This document shows positions 25,149-33,246 of a DNA stretch of 41,356 nucleotides, one piece after another. Under the pieces are notes generated by a model. That model saw only the letters and a list, made by a program, of their open reading frames with translations. It had not been told where the DNA came from and did no database searches. Source of the stretch: JAKFFN01 sp964444305 (lineage in GTDB: Bacteria; Sumerlaeota; Sumerlaeia; Sumerlaeales; Sumerlaeaceae); NCBI GenBank assembly GCA_964444305.1, contig CAYUGQ010000010.1:1-41356 (forward strand), given 5' to 3'. The translations under genes were made by a program, and so were the position numbers. How positions within the stretch are numbered: the stretch's first letter is position 1; every line of letters starts with the position of its first letter.

Positions 25149-25874
25149 CTATCGCCGCCACCGCTCCCGAGGATCCACATACTGAGGCCCCTTCTTCCAA
25201 GGCAACCGCCGGATCGTCGGAATCCAGTCAAACAACCGCGGCATTTTCACATAAAGATACCCAAACACCAGACCACCCAAGTGAGTCAAATGAGCAATAT
25301 TGCTCTGAGTTCCCGCCGCGCTGATAAACGTCAGCACAGCCATAATCGCCACCAGGTACTTCAGTTTAATAGGAATCAAAAACTGAAAGTAAACAACATC
25401 ATCCGGATAATACATCGCACACGCCAGCATAACACCATAAACCACGCCGCTAATCCCCACAATAACTGGCGCAGTCGAAGCTCCAGTAAACATACTCAAC
25501 AACCCCACCACAACCAGGTGCGTCAACACCGCCCCGGCCCCCACAATAACACAAAACCGCGCAAACTGCGGACTTCCCCAGCGATACTCCAGCCGCTGAC
25601 CAAAGAAATACAAAGCCAGCAAATTGAAAAACAAATGCCCAAATCCCGCATGGACAAAAGCATAAGTCACCAGTTGCCACACCCGGAATCTCATGATCGT
25701 ATTCTGCACGCTGGCGCCCAGGAATTCGAAAAGCCAAGGAACCGTCCCCGGTGCCACCGCCGCCCCCAGGATACTAAAAACAAAAACACCCACACAAATA
25801 TAAAAAATCCAGCGGATAACAGGCGACAGAAACCGGCTCAGATTCTCATCCAGTTCACGCAGGAAATTTCTCAA
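25149..25874 (-). CDS. Rhomboid-family intramembrane serine protease
   Basis: A 241-residue inner-membrane protease with six helices. The catalytic dyad is Ser142 in the GISGVVYG motif of TM4 and His198 in AHLTHLGGLVFGYLY of TM6. The oxyanion pair His80/Asn84 sits in GHLFFNLLALYFFG of TM2. All hallmark residues of the GlpG/ROM type are present, so it should be active on membrane-protein substrates. The C-terminus is a basic soluble tail. The start is TTG 25874, overlapping the aroA stop as TTGA, with GAGGAG (25883-25888) 8 nt upstream. It is the last gene of a six-gene minus-strand operon starting at tlyA. Confidence 0.95.
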   Translation of the reverse strand: MRNFLRELDENLSRFLSPVIRWIFYICVGVFVFSILGAAVAPGTVPWLFEFLGASVQNTIMRFRVWQLVTYAFVHAGFGHLFFNLLALYFFGQRLEYRWGSPQFARFCVIVGAGAVLTHLVVVGLLSMFTGASTAPVIVGISGVVYGVMLACAMYYPDDVVYFQFLIPIKLKYLVAIMAVLTFISAAGTQSNIAHLTHLGGLVFGYLYVKMPRLFDWIPTIRRLPWKKGPQYVDPRERWRR

Positions 25875-27250
25875 TCGCCCGACTCCTCAAACGAAACCTT
25901 CCCGCCCAGCGCCGCGAAATGTTGGAAATAGGTTGGATAAGACTTCGAAACCTCATGCGCCCGCAGGATTCGCACCGGCTTCCGGCACCGCAACGCCACA
26001 ATAGAAAGCAACATAACCACCCGGTGATCATCCCGACCATCCACCGTCACGCCCCCCTCATAACCCTCCGGCCTCCCATCGATAATGATCGCATCCGGGT
26101 CGTCATCACCAATCTCATGACCCTCCCAACAAGCCACCCCAAGCTTACGCAACTCCCGAATCGGCTCAGTAATCCGGTCGCACTCCTTAATCCGCAGATT
26201 ACTGACGTTATAAAACCGCGTTCGCCCTTCCGCAAAACAAGCCGCCCCGATCAGCGCCAACACCGCATCCGTCGCCAGATCACCATCAAACTCCACACCC
26301 TTCAGTCGACCATCGCTCCGCAGACGCACTCCTGCATCGCCAGGTAAATACTCAAACTCCGCCCCCATCCGGGCCAAAACTTCCGCCGCAGCTTTTTCCC
26401 CCTGCTGATCATCCCGCAGATCCCCCAGCACAATCTCCCCGCCAGTCACCGCCACCGCCGACAACAATGCCGCACTTCCCGGCCAATCCCCGTTCACGCG
26501 GTACTCGCCCGAAGCATACCCCCCCGGCTGAATCCTAAAGGAAAGCAGGTCATCAGAAGCCTCCACATCAATCCCCGCACTACGAAGAACCTCCACCGTC
26601 TGACGCACCGGAGCCTTAGAAACCAGTCCATCCACAACCCTGATCTCAACAGCTTCCCCTACCAGCGGAGCCAGGTAAAGTAGACCACTTAAAAACTGCG
26701 AACTCCGCGCCCCACTAACCGTAACTTCCCCGCCACGCAAATTCCCACCACGCAATGTAATCGGAAGCTTACCATCATTAGACTCAACCCCACAGCCCAA
26801 CTGTGCCAACGCCGCCAGCAGATCGCCATTTGGACGCTTCCCTAAAGAATCCACGTGATCCGTAACAAATGTAACCTCCGGCAAGAGCGCCCCCACCCCC
26901 AAAAGCAACCGCAACACAGCCCCGGCATTTCCCGGATGTATCGCATCGCCAGCATCAATTTGCGGCTTACCCCCAACTCCCTCAACCCGAATATCCAAAC
27001 TGTCATCCGCTGTCGAAACCAGCTCAAGCCGCGCCCCAAGCTTCCTCAAACACTTCTGCAAAGCCCGCGAATCCGCACTCGTAGCACACGTCTTAACCGT
27101 GCTGACACCAGACGCCAGACCCGCCGCAAGCAAATACCGCGTCGTATAATTTTTGGACGGCTGAGCCGTCAGCTTCCCACCCAAAGGTTTCGTGGCCGGG
27201 TTAACAATCGCATCAAAAGTTTGACCCGGTTCCACAATAAGCGTTGTCAC
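25871..27250 (-). CDS. aroA: 3-phosphoshikimate 1-carboxyvinyltransferase (EPSP synthase), divergent
   Basis: AroA joins phosphoenolpyruvate and shikimate 3-phosphate in the chorismate pathway. The 459-residue protein shows the family in GGKLTAQPSKNYTTRYLLAA (24-43), PGNAGAVLRLLLG (106-118), SLGKRPNGDLLAAL (PEP-site Arg), SGARSSQFLSGLLYLAPL, and C-terminal DDHRVVM and SKSYPTYFQHF. Two active-site positions are unusual: the Ser of the K-S substrate motif is Asn34, and the Thr of GNAGT is Ala111. It is therefore an outlying type or possibly a relative with changed function, though PEP- and phosphate-binding Lys33, Arg38 and the DDHR are kept. GTG 27250 has AGGAG (27262-27266 region) upstream. 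It lies 8 nt after the preceding gene and overlaps the rhomboid gene by 4 nt. Confidence 0.85.
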   Translation of the reverse strand: MTTLIVEPGQTFDAIVNPATKPLGGKLTAQPSKNYTTRYLLAAGLASGVSTVKTCATSADSRALQKCLRKLGARLELVSTADDSLDIRVEGVGGKPQIDAGDAIHPGNAGAVLRLLLGVGALLPEVTFVTDHVDSLGKRPNGDLLAALAQLGCGVESNDGKLPITLRGGNLRGGEVTVSGARSSQFLSGLLYLAPLVGEAVEIRVVDGLVSKAPVRQTVEVLRSAGIDVEASDDLLSFRIQPGGYASGEYRVNGDWPGSAALLSAVAVTGGEIVLGDLRDDQQGEKAAAEVLARMGAEFEYLPGDAGVRLRSDGRLKGVEFDGDLATDAVLALIGAACFAEGRTRFYNVSNLRIKECDRITEPIRELRKLGVACWEGHEIGDDDPDAIIIDGRPEGYEGGVTVDGRDDHRVVMLLSIVALRCRKPVRILRAHEVSKSYPTYFQHFAALGGKVSFEESGD

Positions 27251-27258
27251 GAAATACG

Positions 27259-27552
27259 TTACTCCTGAATGGTACGGGCATCCTGCTCAACGGCTCCAGC
27301 GGCAAAGTAATCAAACACCGAAACCACCGCAAAACCAACGATCAGAAACCCAAAGAAAAAAGTAAGCCCCAGCGAATTGGGAAGTAAAATGCGAACAATA
27401 CCAAACTGCACTATGCAAAACGCCGCAAAAATCCCATTCATCAGAACATAATCATACATACTCAGCTTATCCGTCGCAACGGCCGCCAACTGAGCTTTCA
27501 CCCCGCCGGTTTTTTTCACCGGATATCTGGCCTCCCGGCGTTTACCCCTCAC
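27259..27552 (-). CDS. Small two-helix membrane protein of unknown function
   Basis: A 97-residue protein. A basic N-terminal stretch (RGKRREARYPVKKTGG) is followed by two hydrophobic helices (about 36-56 FAAFCIVQFGIVRILL and 60-82 LGLTFFFGFLIVGFAVVSVF), with a short acidic tail. I recognise no family. The GTG start at 27552 overlaps the TPR gene stop in GTGA, and the gene lies 8 nt before aroA, so it is translated as part of the operon. That makes it a real gene despite its size. A role with the upstream exported TPR protein or the downstream rhomboid is possible but unproven. Confidence 0.8.
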   Translation of the reverse strand: MRGKRREARYPVKKTGGVKAQLAAVATDKLSMYDYVLMNGIFAAFCIVQFGIVRILLPNSLGLTFFFGFLIVGFAVVSVFDYFAAGAVEQDARTIQE

Positions 27553-30170
27553 TGTCCCGAACCCAAAAGTTTATCAAGCTGCTCCTTCGCAGCCTTGTTC
27601 TCCGGGTCCAGTTCCAGCACATGCTCAAAGCTCTCCCGCGCCTTCGCCGTATCACCTTTCTTCGCATAAATCTTCCCAAGATGCAGGTGAATCTCCGGAT
27701 CATCATACTTCGCAGCCGCCCGGGTAATATACTCCTCAGCCCCCTCCAGGTCACCCTCGCGGTACAACACCCATCCCATACTATCCAGGATATGCGCAGC
27801 ATCCGGACTCAAGACCAGAGCCTGCTCAATCAAATCCCGCGCCTCATCCAGCTTAATGTTCCGGTCCGCAAACATATACCCAAGAGCATTTAGCGCATTA
27901 GCCGAAACAGGATTAATCTCAATAGCCTTTCGAAAAGCAGCCTCCGCCTCATCAAAACGCTCCTGGTCCAGGTAAACACTGCCAAGATAATAAAAAGCAT
28001 CATCGCTCTTCTCCTCAGTCAGTTCCACCAGCCCTTTAAACGCCTTCTCAGCCTCGTCATAATTCTTCTGACGGTAATAAACCATACCCGCCGTCATCGC
28101 AAGCGCCTCCGGCTCAGCGTCACCAAACTTCTCCTGAGCCTCCTTCAGCACCCGCACACTCTCATCAAAACGCTTCGCATCATTCAGCAGATCAATGTAG
28201 ATCTGGTAACTTTGCAAGTTAAGCGGATTATCCTTAATAATCTTCTGCCAGATAGCCACCGCCCGGTCATGGTCCCCACTCTCCGCAAACAGTTGAGACC
28301 TCAACATCTCAACGCGATTCTGATCACGCATACGTCCGCCATAAGTATCCAACGCCTCATGAGCAGCCTCAAACTGCTTATTCCTCGCCATCAACTCCAC
28401 CATACGTCCAAGGTACTCAGGCTTCGTCGGACTCTCCTGCAGTGCCATCAAGTTCAACTCAATCGCCCGGGTGGTTTCCCCGGCATTAACATAAAACTCC
28501 CCGGCAATTGAATACACCACATCCTTGCCCTGCGAAGCCTCTTCAGCCGTCCTGGTCGTAATCGCCTCAGCGTCCGAAGTCCGGCCCTCCGCAATATACA
28601 GCGTCATCAACTCCCCAAACAGCGGCAGGTTCCCCGATTCCAGTTCATAAGCCCGCTCAAGAATCTCCTGAGCCTTCACCGTCATCCCCTCCGAACGGTA
28701 AAACTTACCCAGCACCGCCAGAAGTTCAGGCTTATCACCAGTCTTTTCAATAGCCTGCTCCATTACTTCTATGGCCTCAGACGTCCGGTCATCATTTTCA
28801 AGCAACGCGGCCATGCTGATATAAAGCTTATCCGCCATCGGATTAAAGCTGATCGCATCCCGATAAACCTCAATAGCCGCCGTCGAATTCTTATCCATCA
28901 ACAGCATACTCGCCATCGCGTCATACAGGTCGATCTGGTCAGGATTAACCTCCGCTGCCTTCCGCAAAAACTCAACGGCCCTGGCGTAATCCTTCTGCTC
29001 ACCATAAATCTTACTCACGCTGATATAAGCCTGAGAATTCTCCGGATCAATCTCCAGGATCCGCTCATACTGCTCAGCGGCCTTATCAAACTCTTCCTCA
29101 GAAATCAGCTTCTCCGCATAAATCCTGCGAATCTCCGTGTTACCCGGATACTCCCCGACAAAATCTTCATAAGCCCGCAAAACCAATGCAGTGTTATTCG
29201 AACCATGCATTTGCTGTAAAAGACTGTCAAAGCGCCGCAACAACTCCACATTGCTCGCATCCACCAGCAACGCCTGCTTATACAGGTCCATCGCATCATC
29301 AAACCGCCGCAGACGCTCATAGATCTGAGCCAGGTAAACATACCCGCCCACAAACGACCGCCGCTGCTCAATCACACGCTGATAATAAGGAACAGCCTCC
29401 TCAAGACGATCCATCCGTGAAAGCACCTGCGCCAAAATCAACAAGGAATACGTATCCCGTGGGTCGACCTCAACAATGTCCTTATAAACAGAAATAACCT
29501 TCGCCACATCCTGCTTCTGAATGTAAGCCTTGGCCAGCCCCCGCAACACTTCCAGGTTCTTCGGCTGAATCTCACGAGCCTTCTCGTAATTCTCAACCGA
29601 CCGATCAAGAAGACTCTCCTTCTCATCACCCGTAGCAGATTCACTCGCGATAAAATCCGCCTCCGCCCGAAGCCGCAAAGCCACAACGTTGGTCGTTTCC
29701 TTATCCAGAACCTGGCTGATAACCTTCTCTGCTTCCTCCAGCTCACGAACTGTCAAATGCGCACGAGCCATATCCAGCAGGATGTGGCTGTTCTCAGGAT
29801 CATACTCCAGCGCACTATCAAACTCCTCAATAGCTCGCCCGGGCTGATTCAGTTCCAGGAAATACCAGCCCATAAAATAATGCCGCTGCGCCATCAAATC
29901 GCGCTTCTGCTCTTCCGTATGAGTACTGCGCTCACCCACCAGCAACGTATCCAGCGGAATCCCCACAGCCTCAAACCGTTCCCTCCACGCCGGACCCACC
30001 GGTAACGGCTCCACCTCATTAATCGGCAGAATCCATTCCGAAGACGTCGAAGCCCCGTCAGAAGAAGTCACCTGACTCGCAACATCACTGCTCTTGGAAG
30101 CAGGCTCATTCGCACAAACACTTCCTGCCGTCACAAACAACAGGGCAATTAACCCGACAAACTTACTCAG
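27549..30170 (-). CDS. Large exported TPR-repeat protein
   Basis: About 873 residues. An N-terminal signal (SKFVGLIALLFVTAGSVCA) is followed by a short low-complexity linker and then about 20 tetratricopeptide repeats covering most of residues 100-870. Examples are AIEEFDSALEYDPENSHILL, AVEFLRKAAEVNPDQIDLYD, and ARESFEHVLELDPENKAAKE at the end. TPR arrays bind protein partners, so a periplasmic scaffold or assembly role in the envelope is likely, but the partner is unknown. The frame opens with TTG 30185. I prefer CTG 30170 because GGGGAGG (30183-30177) lies 6 nt before it and it overlaps the nadK stop as CTGA. It starts within nadK and overlaps the following two-helix gene. Confidence 0.9.
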   Translation of the reverse strand: MSKFVGLIALLFVTAGSVCANEPASKSSDVASQVTSSDGASTSSEWILPINEVEPLPVGPAWRERFEAVGIPLDTLLVGERSTHTEEQKRDLMAQRHYFMGWYFLELNQPGRAIEEFDSALEYDPENSHILLDMARAHLTVRELEEAEKVISQVLDKETTNVVALRLRAEADFIASESATGDEKESLLDRSVENYEKAREIQPKNLEVLRGLAKAYIQKQDVAKVISVYKDIVEVDPRDTYSLLILAQVLSRMDRLEEAVPYYQRVIEQRRSFVGGYVYLAQIYERLRRFDDAMDLYKQALLVDASNVELLRRFDSLLQQMHGSNNTALVLRAYEDFVGEYPGNTEIRRIYAEKLISEEEFDKAAEQYERILEIDPENSQAYISVSKIYGEQKDYARAVEFLRKAAEVNPDQIDLYDAMASMLLMDKNSTAAIEVYRDAISFNPMADKLYISMAALLENDDRTSEAIEVMEQAIEKTGDKPELLAVLGKFYRSEGMTVKAQEILERAYELESGNLPLFGELMTLYIAEGRTSDAEAITTRTAEEASQGKDVVYSIAGEFYVNAGETTRAIELNLMALQESPTKPEYLGRMVELMARNKQFEAAHEALDTYGGRMRDQNRVEMLRSQLFAESGDHDRAVAIWQKIIKDNPLNLQSYQIYIDLLNDAKRFDESVRVLKEAQEKFGDAEPEALAMTAGMVYYRQKNYDEAEKAFKGLVELTEEKSDDAFYYLGSVYLDQERFDEAEAAFRKAIEINPVSANALNALGYMFADRNIKLDEARDLIEQALVLSPDAAHILDSMGWVLYREGDLEGAEEYITRAAAKYDDPEIHLHLGKIYAKKGDTAKARESFEHVLELDPENKAAKEQLDKLLGSGQ

Positions 30171-31069
30171 AATAAGCCTCCCCAACGTAATTTTTCACGC
30201 AGTTTTCCGTAGAAATCGTCATTAAAAACCAACAACGGCAGGTACACGTCCGCCTTGGAAATCTTTAGTGTTTCCGAGTCAGACATCGAATGCCATGCTT
30301 GCCCGTCTGCCAGCACCTGCGCAGAATCCTGAGGCCGACGCGGCCTCAACTGAACCTCCAGCTTAGCCTCCGGCGGCACCACCAGTGGCGACACCCTCAT
30401 CCGATGAGCACACAACGCATTCAATATCACACCTTCCATCGAAGGATAAAACACAGGACCATCAGCAGCAAAATTGTAGCCAGACGAACCCGTCGGCGTC
30501 GAAACGATCAACGCATCCGCAGAAATATCCGTAACCACACGCCCGTCAATAGCCAGCCGCAATGTCACCATGTGGCCCCACGCACTCTTGGAAATGACAA
30601 TATCATTCAACGCAAGCGTAACCAAATCCCCCGTCTCACTACTGCTGATCTGCGTCCCCGCAAAATCAACCTGCAACATCATCCGCCGGTCAATAACATA
30701 CTCCCCCAGCAGCAACCGCTCCAGGCATTCCTCAAGCTTACTCGGATTCACCTGCGTATGAAAGCCAAGGCTACCCAGGTTAACCGACAAAACCGGAACA
30801 TTCCCCGGCGCCACAAGCTGCGCCGCAAACAGCAATGTCCCGTCCCCCCCCAAACACACCAGCACGTCAATACCCTGATAAAGCTCAGCCAGCGCATCAC
30901 CGCTCACGCCAAAAGGATTCTCCTCCGAAGGCTCCGCATCACCATAATCCCCCCGGTTGGTCACCACCTCAACCTTGTGCCGCTCTGCCCATCTCGACAC
31001 CGTAGCGTGCGCCTCATCCACACCCGACTTTTCCAGGTTTGCAAGCACACCAATCCGCCGGACATTCAC
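30167..31069 (-). CDS. nadK: NAD kinase (ATP-dependent NAD+ phosphorylation)
   Basis: NadK makes NADP+ from NAD+ in the cytosol. With the start at GTG 31069 the protein has 300 residues, the usual length. The frame is open to 31201, but the extra 44 residues are unlike the family. GTG 31069 has a run of G 8 nt upstream and begins at VRRIGVLANLEKSG. Motifs: LGGDGTLLFAA (73-83, diphosphate site and catalytic Asp), VNLGSLGFHTQ, ALNDIVISK, DALIVSTPTGSSGYNFAADGP and ALCAHRMRVSPLVV. It follows tlyA, a pairing common in bacteria, and ends in a CTGA overlap with the TPR gene. Confidence 0.95.
   Translation of the reverse strand: MNVRRIGVLANLEKSGVDEAHATVSRWAERHKVEVVTNRGDYGDAEPSEENPFGVSGDALAELYQGIDVLVCLGGDGTLLFAAQLVAPGNVPVLSVNLGSLGFHTQVNPSKLEECLERLLLGEYVIDRRMMLQVDFAGTQISSSETGDLVTLALNDIVISKSAWGHMVTLRLAIDGRVVTDISADALIVSTPTGSSGYNFAADGPVFYPSMEGVILNALCAHRMRVSPLVVPPEAKLEVQLRPRRPQDSAQVLADGQAWHSMSDSETLKISKADVYLPLLVFNDDFYGKLREKLRWGGLF
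30177..30183 (-). promoter_or_regulatory. Shine-Dalgarno site that points to a CTG start for the TPR gene
   Basis: On the minus strand GGGGAGG is followed by the 6-nt spacer CTTATT and then CTGA. CTG is in the TPR frame and TGA is the nadK stop. The only other start, TTG 30185, sits on this site and has nothing purine-rich upstream. This is inference from spacing, not proof. Confidence 0.55.
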
Positions 31070-31160
31070 AGAGAATTCCCCCCCAAACCGCACCGAACGA
31101 CATCTCCGCGAAAGCCAAACGCGACCATTCCGGCGAATATGTGAGGATTTCTTGGCAAGA

Positions 31161-31985
31161 TCATAGAAACCGTGCTCGGGCAGATGACACCACATCGTCA
31201 ATATCTATATGCAAATCAGCCGGCAGAATCCCATTATCGCCAACCTGCAGGTAAACCAGAAACTCAATATTACCAGAACCACCCGCAATCGGCGAAGGAA
31301 TCAGCCCCTTCACCTGCCACCCCTGCTCCACCATAGTCCCCAACACTTTCTCCAGCACCTCCCGGTGCACCGTCTCATCCCGGATCACCCCCCGCCCCCG
31401 GGAAACCGCATCCCGCCCCGCTTCAAACTGCGGCTTGATCAAAATCACCGCAGACTTCCCCCCCGCCAGAACAGAAGGTAAAACAGCCGAGATATGCAAA
31501 ACAGAAATAAATGAAACATCAACCGCCGCAAACTCCGGCAGCTCCGGAAACATCTCCGGCCGCAAATTACGCGCATTCGTATGCTCAACCAGCTTCACCC
31601 GCTCATCGCGACGAACCCTCTCATGCATCTGCGAAGCCCCAACATCCACCGCATACACCAGCCGCGCCCCATTCTGAACCATACAATCCGTAAACCCACC
31701 CGTACTCGCCCCCACATCCACACAAACCCGCCCCGTCAAACCAATCGAAAAAGCCTCCAGCGCCTCCTGCAGCTTCAATCCCCCACGGCTCACAAAACGC
31801 TCCTTCTCCTTCAATTCGATCACCGTATCTCCCGCCACCATCAACCCCGGCTTCGGAGAATTAACACCAGCCACAATCACATTCCCAGCCATAATAAAAC
31901 GCTTCGCCTGCTCCCGCGATTCCACCAGTCCGCGAGAAACCAGCAACACGTCCAACCGCTCTTTTTTACTGCCTTTCACCGTCAT
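31161..31985 (-). CDS. tlyA: TlyA-family rRNA (cytidine-2'-O)-methyltransferase / hemolysin A homologue
   Basis: TlyA proteins are S4-domain 2'-O-methyltransferases acting on rRNA. In mycobacteria they methylate 16S and 23S rRNA and set capreomycin sensitivity, and the haemolysin name is historical. The 274 residues have an S4 domain (10-63: RLDVLLVSRGLVESREQAKR, MAGNVIVAG), then FVSRGGLKLQEAL and the FtsJ-like SAM site VDVGASTGGFTDC (89-101). After it come DVGASQMHERVRRD, AAVDVSFIS, LIKPQFEAGRD and GSGNIEFLVYL. ATG 31985 is the first gene of the minus operon. It is divergent from the HU gene across about 130 nt, where the promoters of both should lie. Confidence 0.95.
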   Translation of the reverse strand: MTVKGSKKERLDVLLVSRGLVESREQAKRFIMAGNVIVAGVNSPKPGLMVAGDTVIELKEKERFVSRGGLKLQEALEAFSIGLTGRVCVDVGASTGGFTDCMVQNGARLVYAVDVGASQMHERVRRDERVKLVEHTNARNLRPEMFPELPEFAAVDVSFISVLHISAVLPSVLAGGKSAVILIKPQFEAGRDAVSRGRGVIRDETVHREVLEKVLGTMVEQGWQVKGLIPSPIAGGSGNIEFLVYLQVGDNGILPADLHIDIDDVVSSARARFL

Positions 31986-32115
31986 ATCACACGATTCCGT
32001 TGATTTTCCGTACTTTTCAGTTGACCGTTATACCCTGCCATGAAATTCACCGCTCGCATTGAGAGGTTTTGCTGCATTCGCTGCATAACGTTTATTTTTG
32101 AGGAAAGGAGCACCC

Positions 32116-32391
32116 ATGACAAAGGCTGAATTCATCGATGTCGTGGCAAAAAACGCAGGTAACGATCTCAGCAAAGCGGCGGTTCGCCAAATTGTTGATA
32201 CAACCTTCCAGGAAATGGTGAAGGTCATCAAGAAGGAAAAGCGGTTCGCAGTTCCAGGTTTTGGAACATTCACCGTCCGCGCCCGCAAAGCCAAGACCGG
32301 TCGTAACCCCAAAACGGGCGAAACGATCAAAATTAAAGCCAGCAAGACCATCGGCTTTAAACCGGCACCTTCGGTAAAAGACGTCCTGTAA
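32116..32391 (+). CDS. HU/IHF-family DNA-binding protein
   Basis: A 91-residue histone-like nucleoid protein that bends and wraps DNA as a dimer. Start MTKAEFIDVVAKNA, dimer core AVRQIVDTTFQEMVKVI, hinge VPGFGTFTVRARKAKTGRNP with the beta arm carrying the conserved Arg-Asn-Pro, and C-terminal FKPAPSVKDVL match HU closely. ATG 32116 is chosen with AAAGGAG 5 nt upstream (32104-32110). A TTG 18 nt earlier is in frame but lies on that site. The codon use is more balanced than in its neighbours, as in highly expressed genes. A hairpin at 32411-32428 and a strong terminator follow, so it is a single-gene unit. Whether it is HU or one of several paralogues cannot be told. Confidence 0.96.
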   Translation: MTKAEFIDVVAKNAGNDLSKAAVRQIVDTTFQEMVKVIKKEKRFAVPGFGTFTVRARKAKTGRNPKTGETIKIKASKTIGFKPAPSVKDVL

Positions 32392-32410
32392 TACCCTGCT
32401 GATGAGCTTA

Positions 32411-32428
32411 AGCAGATGAAAATCTGCT
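32411..32428 (+). other. GAAA-capped hairpin in the HU gene 3' untranslated region
   Basis: AGCAGAT (32411-32417), loop GAAA and ATCTGCT (32422-32428) make a perfect 7-bp stem with a GNRA loop. It lies 19 nt after the HU stop, before the terminator. It may stabilise the 3' end of the HU mRNA. No T run follows, so it is not itself a terminator. Confidence 0.55.
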
Positions 32429-32442
32429 ACGCTTCATAAACT

Positions 32443-32478
32443 TGGCGGGAGCCTGGCAACAGGTTCCCGCCATTTTTA
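32443..32478 (+). terminator. Rho-independent terminator of the HU gene
   Basis: TGGCGGGAGCCTG (32443-32455) folds with CAGGTTCCCGCCA (32460-32472) around the GCAA loop. One position is G-T. It is followed by TTTTTA. It separates the HU unit from the convergent end of hisH. Confidence 0.92.
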
Positions 32479-32502
32479 TTAGCAACCTGAAATACCCCCG
32501 CC

Positions 32503-33108
32503 TCAAATCCGCCCAAAATTCTCCAGAATACGCAGACCAAGCCGCTGACTTTTTTCCGGGTGAAACTGCACCCCCGCGATATTATCCCGCTCCACCGCCG
32601 AAGCAAACCGGAACCCATAGTCCGTTTCACCCGCCACCACTGATACATCCGCCGGTTCCATATAAAAACTATGCACAAAATACACAAACGGTGTCTCCCC
32701 CAGCCCCGCTAAAACCTTCGATTCAGACCCCACATCCACACTGTTCCACCCCATATGAGGCACCTTCAAACCCGATCCCGCCGGAAACCGCCTAACACGC
32801 CCCCGCAAAATTCCAAGCCCCGCCACATCCGGATCTTCCTCACTCGACTCAAACAGCAACTGCGCCCCAAGACAAATCCCCAAAAAAGGAACCCCACCCG
32901 TCGCCGCATCCACCAAAGCCTGATCAACCCCGCCCCGCTTCAAATTTCTTACCGCATCCCCAAACGCCCCCACTCCCGGCAGCACCAGCTTCTCCGCCCG
33001 CCCCACCTCTTCCGCCGTCCCAATCCGCTGAACAGGAAAACCCGCCTCCGCAAAAGCCTTCTCCACACTCCGCAGGTTGCCCATTCCGTAATCCACTATG
33101 CTTATCAT
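32503..33108 (-). CDS. hisH: Imidazole glycerol phosphate synthase glutaminase subunit
   Basis: HisH releases ammonia from glutamine and channels it to HisF for histidine and AICAR synthesis. The 201-residue class I amidotransferase starts at ATG 33108 with MISIVDYGMGNLRSVEKAF, the family N-terminus. The frame is open to 33219, but that extension is not conserved. The nucleophile is Cys79 in GICLGAQLLFESS. The His and Glu of the triad are in GVQFHPEKSQRLG near residue 183. LPGVGAFGDA and PHMGWNSVD are also normal for HisH. No hisF, hisA or other his gene is in the window. It is alone on its strand, divergent from the aminotransferase gene. Confidence 0.96.
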   Translation of the reverse strand: MISIVDYGMGNLRSVEKAFAEAGFPVQRIGTAEEVGRAEKLVLPGVGAFGDAVRNLKRGGVDQALVDAATGGVPFLGICLGAQLLFESSEEDPDVAGLGILRGRVRRFPAGSGLKVPHMGWNSVDVGSESKVLAGLGETPFVYFVHSFYMEPADVSVVAGETDYGFRFASAVERDNIAGVQFHPEKSQRLGLRILENFGRI

Positions 33109-33246
33109 GTCCCTGTTTACCCGCAGAAATTTTGCTTTATTTAATCTCCCTGAATAATCATTCCTGCCCACAATTCCCGCACTAAGGACCACAACAAGGC
33201 ACAACGCCAGGCCCACCATTCCAACCGAACAGGATTTCCAGATAAA

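Noticed and set aside
31070..31201. The N-terminal extension of the nadK frame into tlyA
   Set aside because: It overlaps the tlyA stop and has no family match. GTG 31069 gives the normal NAD kinase length.
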